The notes beneath the pieces were generated by a model. That model made no database searches, had not been told where the DNA came from, and saw only the letters and a list, made by a program, of their open reading frames with translations. From SAR116 cluster bacterium AG-313-A07 (GTDB lineage: Bacteria; Pseudomonadota; Alphaproteobacteria; Thalassobaculales; Thalassobaculaceae), in NCBI GenBank assembly GCA_003284265.1, contig QBVV01000003.1, positions 60,137-124,136 on the forward strand: 64,000 nucleotides of DNA. Reading direction: 5' to 3'. A program made the position numbers and the translations under genes. Below are positions 57,287 to 64,000 of the stretch, in pieces. Position 1 is the stretch's first letter, and each line of letters starts with the position of its first letter.

Positions 57287-57481
57287 CTAGTTAACAGTAC
57301 TCTTACCCATACCTTTACTGATTAACCAATCACGGAATCGAGCTGCTTCAGATGAGGAATAAGCAGTAACTGACTTATTACCTAAGACTTGTATGACATA
57401 TTCCGTATTACGATTGGCGGTTCTAATGAAGGTCTTATCCTTATCGATACCTTTGAGCTTCAAATACAGATGGGAATACAT
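57287..57481 (-). pseudogene. Integrase N-terminal fragment
   Basis: A 64-codon ORF with YVIQVLGNKSVTAYSSSEAA and RFRDWLISKGMGKSTV, then a stop. It matches the N-terminal DNA-binding part of the integrase at 63196-64000 (NTEYVIQVLGNKSVTAYS and RDWLINKGMGKSTV), up to Val, after which the sequences diverge. It overlaps the previous small gene by 41 bp, so it was the last gene of the small-gene operon. Confidence 0.7.
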
Positions 57482-57674
57482 GCTCAGTGATTAGCTCATA
57501 CACCCCTTCAAATTCGTCATCTATGGTTTGCAATGGATCTTCTTTCTCAAAATAAAGACGCTCCAGCGAGGCATAGATTCTCTGTTGAACAATGACGTCT
57601 AATTGCGAAACACGTTCAGCTAAAACAGAAGCTGCACGTTTTAAGAAAATGTGTTGCTTTTCTGCTTCAGTCAT
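57441..57674 (-). CDS. Small hypothetical protein of integrase operon
   Basis: A 77-aa protein starting at the ATG at 57674 with GGAGG before it: MTEAEKQHIFLKRAASVLAE, then mostly helical and acidic sequence. No family is recognised. It overlaps the 54-aa gene upstream by 8 bases and the integrase fragment downstream by 41 bases, so translation is coupled. Confidence 0.6.
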   Translation of the reverse strand: MTEAEKQHIFLKRAASVLAERVSQLDVIVQQRIYASLERLYFEKEDPLQTIDDEFEGVYELITEHVFPSVFEAQRYR

Positions 57675-57831
57675 CACTGGCCTCCTTCTCAACTGGCTTT
57701 GATTGGCTCGGTGAAGATTTAGCAATTGTTTTAGGACCAGCATTAATACGTGCTGAAAAAAGTGACTCTTCATAAGGTGTCATAGGACCACTAAACAGAA
57801 GATTACCTTTTGGTGTTTTTTGAATAGCCAT
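57667..57831 (-). CDS. 54-aa hypothetical protein of integrase operon
   Basis: Begins with the ATG at 57831 that overlaps the TAA of the upstream gene (TAATG), a sign of coupled translation. The sequence is MAIQKTPKGNLLFSGPMTPY at the start and rich in Ser, Lys and Glu at the end (SPSQSKPVEKEASDD). It looks disordered. No family is recognised. Confidence 0.55.
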   Translation of the reverse strand: MAIQKTPKGNLLFSGPMTPYEESLFSARINAGPKTIAKSSPSQSKPVEKEASDD

Positions 57832-58061
57832 TACCAGTATCCCTCCATGTTTCTCAATGGGTACTCACCTGCTTCCTCAAGTTCCTTTATCAGGTCTTTA
57901 GGTGGTACAAACCATCTATATAGTTTGAATGCGCCAACAACTTCTTCACCAGTATTCAGCTCTTCAAATCTTAACTTTGCCAGGTAATCTACTTCCCAGT
58001 CTTTCTCTTCACCATGGAAGTATTTATCCAGCTCTAGAACAAATCCTGTAGGCTTTCTCAT
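57831..58061 (-). CDS. Small hypothetical protein, paralogue B
   Basis: A 76-aa protein, homologous to the next gene upstream: both have L-E-(L/I)-x-K near the start, a Y-x-A-K-(L/I)-x-F stretch, TGE(E/Q)-x-x-G-x-FKL, and a W-x-x-PP motif (YRWFVPPKDL here, WSWNKPPAKV there). Four bases overlap between the two genes. No known family. Confidence 0.65.
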   Translation of the reverse strand: MRKPTGFVLELDKYFHGEEKDWEVDYLAKLRFEELNTGEEVVGAFKLYRWFVPPKDLIKELEEAGEYPLRNMEGYW

Positions 58062-58282
58062 TTTTGCCTCCCATAAGCAATGTTGATGATGGGGGTTGCC
58101 AGTCTTTGTCTGATGTCTTCTAAAACCTTGGCTGGTGGTTTATTCCAACTCCATAGCTTAAATTCCCCTATTAACTGTTCTCCAGTATCAGGATCTTTAA
58201 ACTTAATTTTTGCGTAATACTGATCTTGTGGCTCTTGATTGATTTTCTCAATTTCAAGCACAGTTGCTTTAGGTTTAGTCAT
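58058..58282 (-). CDS. Small hypothetical protein, paralogue A
   Basis: A 74-aa protein, the first gene of the four-gene minus-strand set and homologous to the 76-aa protein after it. Core features are YYAKIKFKDPDTGEQLIGEF and KLWSWNKPPAKVLEDI. GGAG lies before the ATG. No family is recognised; the tandem duplication suggests proteins that work together. Confidence 0.65.
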   Translation of the reverse strand: MTKPKATVLEIEKINQEPQDQYYAKIKFKDPDTGEQLIGEFKLWSWNKPPAKVLEDIRQRLATPIINIAYGRQK

Positions 58283-58487
58283 GTAGGATTACTCCTTCTT
58301 TAGTGCTTCTGGCGGGATGCCACGGCGCACAAGCTAGGTTCAAATGCCGTTGCTGATTATATGGTCATTATTATTGTTATTACAAGGCTATCCAAGAATC
58401 GAAATAAGACATTTATGTTTATTAGTGCAAATGTTTTAAAGATGCTATTCTGTTGATGATTCGGAACCTATCCTAGAAAAAGTATAA

Positions 58488-59567
58488 ATGGAAAAAGAGG
58501 TAATTTGGGAAACTGTTGGTGAGCTATTCTGCGGCCCGGGTGGTAGCGGACTTGGAGCGTCGATGAGTTGTTATGAAGACGACAAAAAGGTTGTTCGTAT
58601 GCGCCATCTCTGGGCAACCGATTACGACAAGGATAGTTGCGAAACCTATGATTATAATATCCATAAATTTGAGCGTGAGAAGCTAGGCATAAACAGCGCT
58701 ATAGACGTAAGGTGCGAAGATATAAATTCAACCTCGATTGATCTTAATGAACCAAAGGATTTTCCAAAGATAGATGGTTTGATTTTTGGCTTCCCTTGCA
58801 ATGACTTTAGCATAGTTGGAGAGTCCAAAGGGCTTGCCGGGCAATTTGGTCCACTCTATAAGCACGGAATAAAAGTGCTGACGCGCCCTGATAAACCGAA
58901 ATGGTTTATAGCTGAGAATGTTAGTGGATTGTCCAGCGCGAATAATGGAACAGCGTTTGAACAAATTAAAAGAGAAATGTCCGATGCAGGCTATAACTTG
59001 ACAGTAAAAAAATATAAATTTGAAGACTATGGAGTTCCTCAATCTAGGCATAGAATTATTATTGTAGGCATAAGAGATGACCTGAATATTAAGTTTGATT
59101 CGCCTAATCCAATTACCAAATTATCCCCCAAAACTAGCCGAGAAGCCTTAGAAGGAATTCCAACGGCTGCCCCCAACCAAGAGAAAACGAAACAATCGAA
59201 ACACGTAACGGAGCGCCTAAAGAATATAAAACCTGGACAAAATGCTTGGAATTCAGATTTGCCCCCCCATCTAAAACTGAATGTGCCGCGGGCCCAACTC
59301 AGCCACATATACAAACGACTAGATCCAGACAAACCAGCCTACACCGTAACGGGAAGCGGTGGCGGAGGTACACATATGTATCATTGGAATGAACCTCGCG
59401 CATTAACGAACCGGGAAAGAGCTCGCCTTCAAACCTTTCCTGATGATTTTGAATTTAAAGGCTCAAAAGAGAGCGTCAGGAAGCAGATAGGAATGGCCAT
59501 ACCTCCAAAAGGCTTAAAGGTTATCTGCAATGCGTTGTTAAAACAATTATACAAAACCGAAAACTAA
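58488..59567 (+). CDS. DNA cytosine-5 methyltransferase
   Basis: A 359-aa C5-MTase with motif I GELFCGPGGSGLGASM, motif IV GFPCNDFSIVGES with the catalytic Cys, motif VI AENVSG, motif VIII QSRHRIIIVG, and motif X KQIGMAIPPKG. The segment between VIII and IX is the target-recognition region. It is the modification half of a restriction-modification pair; the nuclease gene starts about 40 bp downstream. The recognition site is unknown. Confidence 0.93.
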   Translation: MEKEVIWETVGELFCGPGGSGLGASMSCYEDDKKVVRMRHLWATDYDKDSCETYDYNIHKFEREKLGINSAIDVRCEDINSTSIDLNEPKDFPKIDGLIFGFPCNDFSIVGESKGLAGQFGPLYKHGIKVLTRPDKPKWFIAENVSGLSSANNGTAFEQIKREMSDAGYNLTVKKYKFEDYGVPQSRHRIIIVGIRDDLNIKFDSPNPITKLSPKTSREALEGIPTAAPNQEKTKQSKHVTERLKNIKPGQNAWNSDLPPHLKLNVPRAQLSHIYKRLDPDKPAYTVTGSGGGGTHMYHWNEPRALTNRERARLQTFPDDFEFKGSKESVRKQIGMAIPPKGLKVICNALLKQLYKTEN

Positions 59568-59606
59568 AATTATACTGTTACTTTGTTTGTCTTTTTTGAG
59601 AAAAAA

Positions 59607-61250
59607 ATGGCTCAGCAATTCTCCTTTTGCAACTCTGGTTACAGAAACCTCTGGATGTTTCCGCGAAATAAAAGACTTTTGCTTGCTAATAGAATTTCGA
59701 ATGAATTGAGAATTTGGTGGGCTGTGAGCGAAAGAGGAGAAAAAGGTTCCCAACTTGAGCAAGACCAATTTAGCAAAGAAATGGACAGTAAAGGTGAGAA
59801 ACGAGGATCCCCACTTCTTGTACCTAATTCAGGGGGAACAAGAACCTACGATGCGCAACATGACATGCTGGGTTTGATCCATACGGAAAATAGAACTAAA
59901 GGCTCACTAAAGTTAACTTTTACAAGTGCTGGCAGAAGTATTCATGCTAGGGCTGGCCACTTGGACACTCTTCAAGAACAAGTTTTAAAAATAAGGTATC
60001 CCAGTAGCTACTCACAGCGTGATAACGTTAATATCAATCCAAAAATCAAAGTCTTCCCGCTTATTTTTCTTATCAAACTAATGGAGGACAGCGAACTACG
60101 GGGTCTAAGTGATAAAGACATAATGATACCTGTTGTGTTCGGGAGATCAGATGAGTCATTTAGTGTCTGTAAGGAAAAAATTATTCAAGCCAGGCGTGAC
60201 GGAATTAAAACGGTAATCGGCGATATCGACGATATCTACACTCAATTAGCACATAGGGGAAAAAGTAGTTACGAGAACAGATTGGATGATATAAAACATA
60301 TCGCGAACACAGCTAGATGCGCCCTGTCGGGGCCTGAATTAATAGATCGACAAGGTGACCGTTTTATAGCTAAAGAAAAAACGCTTGGGCTTATTCGAAA
60401 ACTGCGTGATGGAAAACAACTGGTACATTGGGATAAAAACACTGAAGCTCTGTCGAATTTTCAGCTCCGTAATGGAAAAACGCTTAATGAAAAAAAAATC
60501 AAGCGTATAGCTAGTAAAACGATACCTCTTATCGCCGCAAAAAGCCCAATAGAGACAATTGAGAATTGGCGGGAAAAAAATGGTGAAGTAGGCATTCCAT
60601 GGGCAGCAAAGGAGGTTGCGTGTTGGAAGAAGAAAATTCATAAAGAAACTTCTGTTTCCTGCACTGATATAGACGAGTACTATAATGAACGTCGTTTATT
60701 TGGTGACTCGACCTACTCCGATATTGTGACTGCCGCAATGTGTTCATATGATCAAGATGGTGGAGAACGGGATAAGTTTAAAGATTGGAAAAAATGGGAA
60801 AATGTTACAGGGACTGTTTTTGAAAAACTGGGATTTGTCGACTCAATCAACTTAAATACAGACCAAGGCAAAAAAATGGAACAAGCAGATTGGCTGGTCT
60901 GGAATAGAGAGAAAGGTATAGCTGGATTGGTAGACGCTAAGCATAGAAAAGGCAAATTTTCCCTTTCTAAAAAAGATGCGCGTCAAATGAAAGTTTACCT
61001 TGATACTTACAAACAGCACCCAGTAGTTATGGAAAATGGTGCTCCAGAAATAGACTTTGTATGCTACACATCTCGTGAGTTTACAAAGACTTCAGCCAAC
61101 CAGGAAGCTATTGACATTATTAAAAATGAATTTGACACATCGGTTTGTTTGCTCAGGGCTGAATCAATGGCTTTAAGGTTTGTTGATCCTGATTATTGTG
61201 GCAAACCAGAAAAATTACTCGATGACCTCAAAAAAACGTCAATGCTGTAA
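59607..61250 (+). CDS. FokI/AlwI-like type II restriction endonuclease
   Basis: A 547-aa protein (ATG at 59607; an in-frame TTG at 59583 is less likely). The C-terminal domain carries a PD-(D/E)xK site: Asp in EQADWLVWN, then GLVDAKHRKGKFSLSKKDAR and QMKVYLD, which lines up well with FokI (D, then VDTK, then ADEMQRYV). The N-terminal part (RNLWMFPRNKRLL, VFPLIFLIKLMED) resembles AlwI-type nucleases and would read DNA. It follows the methyltransferase gene, as expected for a restriction-modification pair. Confidence 0.83.
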   Translation: MAQQFSFCNSGYRNLWMFPRNKRLLLANRISNELRIWWAVSERGEKGSQLEQDQFSKEMDSKGEKRGSPLLVPNSGGTRTYDAQHDMLGLIHTENRTKGSLKLTFTSAGRSIHARAGHLDTLQEQVLKIRYPSSYSQRDNVNINPKIKVFPLIFLIKLMEDSELRGLSDKDIMIPVVFGRSDESFSVCKEKIIQARRDGIKTVIGDIDDIYTQLAHRGKSSYENRLDDIKHIANTARCALSGPELIDRQGDRFIAKEKTLGLIRKLRDGKQLVHWDKNTEALSNFQLRNGKTLNEKKIKRIASKTIPLIAAKSPIETIENWREKNGEVGIPWAAKEVACWKKKIHKETSVSCTDIDEYYNERRLFGDSTYSDIVTAAMCSYDQDGGERDKFKDWKKWENVTGTVFEKLGFVDSINLNTDQGKKMEQADWLVWNREKGIAGLVDAKHRKGKFSLSKKDARQMKVYLDTYKQHPVVMENGAPEIDFVCYTSREFTKTSANQEAIDIIKNEFDTSVCLLRAESMALRFVDPDYCGKPEKLLDDLKKTSML

Positions 61251-61408
61251 TTACGGTTCAGATAAAATTCTCAACTTTTAGGTAACCCGTGCTACTTTGT
61301 AGAAAAAAACCTATATCGCAATAAATAGCGTTGCGACTTAGCTTAAGGATACTGGTGGAATTATCATTTCAATTTCCTATTTGGTTTACAAATTAAAGAC
61401 ATCAATTA

Positions 61409-62224
61409 CTATTTTTGATACACTGATTTAGATAACATTTTATGCAGTAGTAACCCAACAGGGAGCGCTCTTGGAATTCCTCCTTTAGTTAGTTTCTTTA
61501 ATTGCTCTACGACCTGATCACCTGCTTCTGGGGGGGTAATGCGATTTATCTGAGATGCTAAGACAGATGAATTTTTAAAAGCTTCAGTCCTAGATTTTTG
61601 CTTTAGTTCTTCCAATCTACCGTCTGCATCTATCATGGACAGTGTATTCCAAATAACAGGTAAAAGCGTAGGCCAACGAGCTAACCCTCGGCTCCAAGCA
61701 GGAGGAAAACCAACTGATACGTCTTGTCCAATTTGGCTTATTAAATCAAATAATTTCTTTTCATTTCTACCAAGTGTGTCGAGGTCAATTAGGGGTGGTA
61801 GATTTGAATATTTTCGTTTCTCAGGCTTCTCGAATGTTTTGGTTGCCACTTCACTCGAAGGGTCTGAATATAAAGCGCTTAATCCTATAATATTTTGTGA
61901 GTTCCCAAAGTTTAAACTGTCCAGAAACTCACTAATATGCTGCCTATCTTGGTCACTAATTCCCAAGATATTAAATGCCGAATCAGGAATAGTTGAAACA
62001 CTCGGAACATCCAACGAACTTCGAAGCTCCGATGCATAATGTGCAACTGCCCCCGATTGATAAATTGGTTTCAACGAATACCAAACCCATTGGAGCGCAC
62101 CTTCTTTAGTGGCTAAATTCCTCCATATCGTTTGTGGGAAAGGCATATTCATAGTTTCACGAATATCCTGATAAATCTCAGCAACTTCTCCTGTTGCCTC
62201 TTTTTCCGTAATTTCAAACCCCAT
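61409..62224 (-). CDS. DehI-type 2-haloacid dehalogenase family protein
   Basis: A 271-aa member of the DehI/halocarboxylic-acid dehydrogenase family, with two repeated helical halves: YQDIRETMNMPFPQTIWRNL and GALQWVWYSLKPIYQS in the first, FDLISQIGQDVSVGFPPAWS and WPTLLPVIWNTL in the second. Known members hydrolyse haloalkanoic acids through a water activated by Asp. Whether this one dehalogenates is not clear. It is 158 bp after the nuclease gene, in the opposite direction. Confidence 0.8.
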   Translation of the reverse strand: MGFEITEKEATGEVAEIYQDIRETMNMPFPQTIWRNLATKEGALQWVWYSLKPIYQSGAVAHYASELRSSLDVPSVSTIPDSAFNILGISDQDRQHISEFLDSLNFGNSQNIIGLSALYSDPSSEVATKTFEKPEKRKYSNLPPLIDLDTLGRNEKKLFDLISQIGQDVSVGFPPAWSRGLARWPTLLPVIWNTLSMIDADGRLEELKQKSRTEAFKNSSVLASQINRITPPEAGDQVVEQLKKLTKGGIPRALPVGLLLHKMLSKSVYQK

Positions 62225-62312
62225 TTTTCAACACACTTTCATCTTTTTTGAACAAGGCAAATATCTATCTGATTTATTGTACCTTATGAAAATCTGTACG
62301 GACAACGTTCAA

Positions 62313-62385
62313 AGAGAGATAGGTCGAGTGGTTAAACAAATAAACGCCCCATGCTGCAGCTGTATGAGAAGAAGTTCTAATCAAC
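62313..62385 (+). other. tRNA-Ser-like scrap
   Basis: AGAGATAGGTCGAGTGGTTA resembles the acceptor-D arm region of bacterial tRNA-Ser, and AGTTCTAATC near 62376 resembles a T arm. The 3' acceptor strand does not pair with the 5' end, so it is not a working tRNA. It could be the rest of an attachment site, or chance. Confidence 0.25.
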
Positions 62386-62458
62386 GTGTTAGGCTGAATC
62401 AAAAGTTATTACTCAGCCTAAATAATTCACGATTGATTTAATCCGAGAGTAGTTCGCT

Positions 62459-62758
62459 TCACTGACTATCTAACATGGCCTTCATTAGTTTTCTGGCGGT
62501 TGCATCATCAACAACTGGTTTCACAATGGGGAATGTACACATCCCAGACCAATTCATAATAAAGCTGGTAAGCGCCTCTTGATCACTTGTTTCAACGATT
62601 ATCACACCATTTCCGTTAGGCACATCGTGCCAACGTCCAATTTGCTTAACCCCTTCAGGGTATTCACCTGCTATTTGTTCGTCAGTCATTTGGGTGAAAA
62701 ATGTTTGGCACTCAACTTGTTTGTCTCTATCGATTTGGTAAGTAAGCATAAATATCAT
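62459..62758 (-). CDS. DUF3303 family protein
   Basis: A 99-aa protein resembling DUF3303: MLTYQIDRDKQVECQTFF at the start, GVKQIGRWHDVPNGNGVIIV in the middle and PIVKPVVDDATARKLM at the end. It probably has a dimeric barrel fold; function is unknown. GGAG lies six bases before the ATG at 62758. Confidence 0.72.
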   Translation of the reverse strand: MIFMLTYQIDRDKQVECQTFFTQMTDEQIAGEYPEGVKQIGRWHDVPNGNGVIIVETSDQEALTSFIMNWSGMCTFPIVKPVVDDATARKLMKAMLDSQ

Positions 62759-62865
62759 TTCTAGCTCCAGTTCTATATCTTTGGTCCCTACTAGAGTTAG
62801 ATATAAGTACCAATCCGTGAATGTGAAGATACAAAAATAGCATCAATACGTTGCTGAAATCAGAA

Positions 62866-62916
62866 CGAATTGCGCAGCAAAAATAATTGCCAGTAATCCA
62901 TTTGGCACAGTATGTG
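62866..62916. repeat. Dispersed repeat, copy 2
   Basis: Partner of 45654-45705, with the same core GTAATCCATTTGGCA. It lies in a 437-bp gene-free stretch (62759-63195) in front of the integrase end. No other feature was seen in that stretch. Confidence 0.5.
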
Positions 62917-63195
62917 CTTATATTTGAGTATGGTTGCATCGTTAAAGAGAGAACGGCAATTACAGAAGAGATCTTAACAGCAGGTTCATCATCTTCACTT
63001 TGCAACCATCTAACCTTCCTAATGTTATTCTTTGAAGTGTTCTACCAGGAAAGTTATTGCAAAACTGATCCAACTGATTCATAAGGGCGTAAATAGATAG
63101 AGTGGCTGTCGTCACGTCTATCCCTTTTTCCTCCCTGTCAAAGCGTTAGTAATCATATACATGATGATATTCATTCATATTTGTGATTAAATAAG

Positions 63196-64000
63196 CTAAC
63201 TAATTGATAAACATAGTTTATTCATCCAGGTTCTGACGTTACTTAATTGAAACCCTTCACCATAACTCTCTCCAACGTCACTAGATGACCATCCACCAAT
63301 CTGGTCGATTATCTCTTTGGGACATTCAACCGCTCTTAATCGATCTCTAATAGGATGTCTGAATGAATGCACAACACAACCTTCAGGTGCATGAGTACGA
63401 AGCCACTTATTTAAAGCTGCACTAGCTGAATTAGAATTATGAGATTGTTCATTGCAGTATCTTGGAAATGCAAATTGATTAGTTGGATCAGATTGTTTGA
63501 TCCTTCTAGCTGACCACAAGGATGCTCCAACTAATGGTATCTTTCTTTCACTTCCTGATGTTTTCAACCTACGCCAGGGGTGAGGGATCAAATTGAGGTG
63601 AGGGGTGTCTGTATCAAGAATAATATCTGACTTTAATAATCCAACTGCTTCACCTAATCGCATTCCTGTATCACTTAGTAGAGCGATTAACCATCTAAGA
63701 TCATCATCCATTTCTGTGCAGGTTTTCTGGATATCTCTGATTACATCTACTGGTATTGGTTTACGCGTTGTTTCTCTTAATCCATCAGGAATGAATGTAC
63801 CCAGAAAACCATTTGTTCCCTCTAATCCGTGTTCTTTAATTGCTAGATTGATGATAGATCGAATACTGGAGAATACTCTTTTGACAGTACTCTTACCCAT
63901 ACCCTTATTAATCAACCAATCTCTGAATTGAGCAGCTTCAGACTAGGAATAAGCAGTAACTGATTTATTACCTAATACCTGTATCACATATTCCGTATTA
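63196..64000 (-). pseudogene. Tyrosine recombinase/phage-type integrase with in-frame stop (5' end beyond window)
   Basis: The catalytic domain is complete: Arg in LLSDTGMRLGEAVGLL, Lys in SGSERKIPLVG, the HxxR in VVHSFRHPIRDRL, Trp in IGGWSSSDV and the nucleophilic Tyr in VGESYGEGF. Upstream in the same frame is the N-terminal DNA-binding part (NTEYVIQVLGNKSVTAYS), but TAG at 63943-63945 interrupts it where the related fragment at 57.4 kb has Ser (TCA). Translation could restart at the ATG at 63915, giving a catalytic domain alone. Fragments of the same family occur at 49.8, 50.9, 55.8 and 57.4 kb. Confidence 0.72.

Noticed and set aside
58310..58360. GGTTCAAAT resembling a tRNA T arm
   Set aside because: The flanking bases do not form the five-base stem and no D or anticodon arm is present.
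62727..63005. Minus-strand ORF of 92 codons
   Set aside because: No good start signal and it runs through the dispersed repeat in a different frame from the one that resembles the other copy.

Overview
The window looks like a chromosome segment of an AT-rich marine-type proteobacterium, most likely an alphaproteobacterium. The adjacent DUF1244 and N-formylglutamate amidohydrolase genes, the many small-molecule catabolic genes (Baeyer-Villiger monooxygenase, CoA transferase, old-yellow-enzyme reductase, maleate-isomerase-like protein, TauD-type dioxygenases) and the short intergenic gaps fit this. No marker gene settles the taxonomy, so it is an inference. No rRNA operon, intact tRNA or CRISPR array was seen.

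Left part (1-33 kb), mostly housekeeping and catabolism: ilvC (cut by the window edge), two 2-hydroxyacid dehydrogenases, an acyl-CoA ligase, map, a class III cyclase-like protein, a pentapeptide-repeat protein, pyrF, an enolase-superfamily dehydratase, a DMT transporter, glutathione peroxidase, a FIST sensor, an AHL-lactonase-like MBL enzyme, a gamma-glutamyltransferase, a CinA-like protein, a beta-lactamase-fold hydrolase, a PilZ protein and pgi. At 30.3-33.2 kb a MaoC/CoA-transferase/acyl-CoA synthetase operon is damaged. The CoA transferase has a homopolymer frameshift, and the synthetase is cut and fused to the C-terminal half of an MFS transporter.

Middle part (33.3-41.1 kb): a tightly packed minus-strand cluster, in transcription order AAC(3)-like acyltransferase, acyl carrier protein, stand-alone adenylation enzyme, formyltransferase, PhyH dioxygenase, DUF4910 peptidase-like protein, SGNH hydrolase and Gfo/Idh/MocA oxidoreductase. 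It looks like a small carrier-protein-based pathway for an unknown metabolite or glycan decoration. A 30-residue cationic amphipathic ORF with a good ribosome binding site lies just upstream. A dioxygenase gene and an MFS transporter gene follow on the other side.

Right part (43.5-64 kb), an accessory region with many relics. Remnants of one tyrosine-recombinase family occur at about 49.8, 50.9, 55.8, 57.4 and 63.2-64 kb. Two pairs of these flank, respectively, an esterase lipoprotein gene and a cyclophilin-RTX-repeat protein gene. There is an inward-facing imperfect inverted repeat (about 104 bp) at 48.0 and 52.7 kb around a SulP transporter and small genes, decayed ORFs, and a tRNA-Ser-like scrap. 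Functional cargo includes a CueR-controlled copper operon (DUF4396, cytochrome c, CopC, CopD) with a clear 19-bp-spacer promoter, a C5-methyltransferase/FokI-like restriction system, a translationally coupled set of four small genes ahead of a truncated integrase, and a DehI-type dehalogenase.
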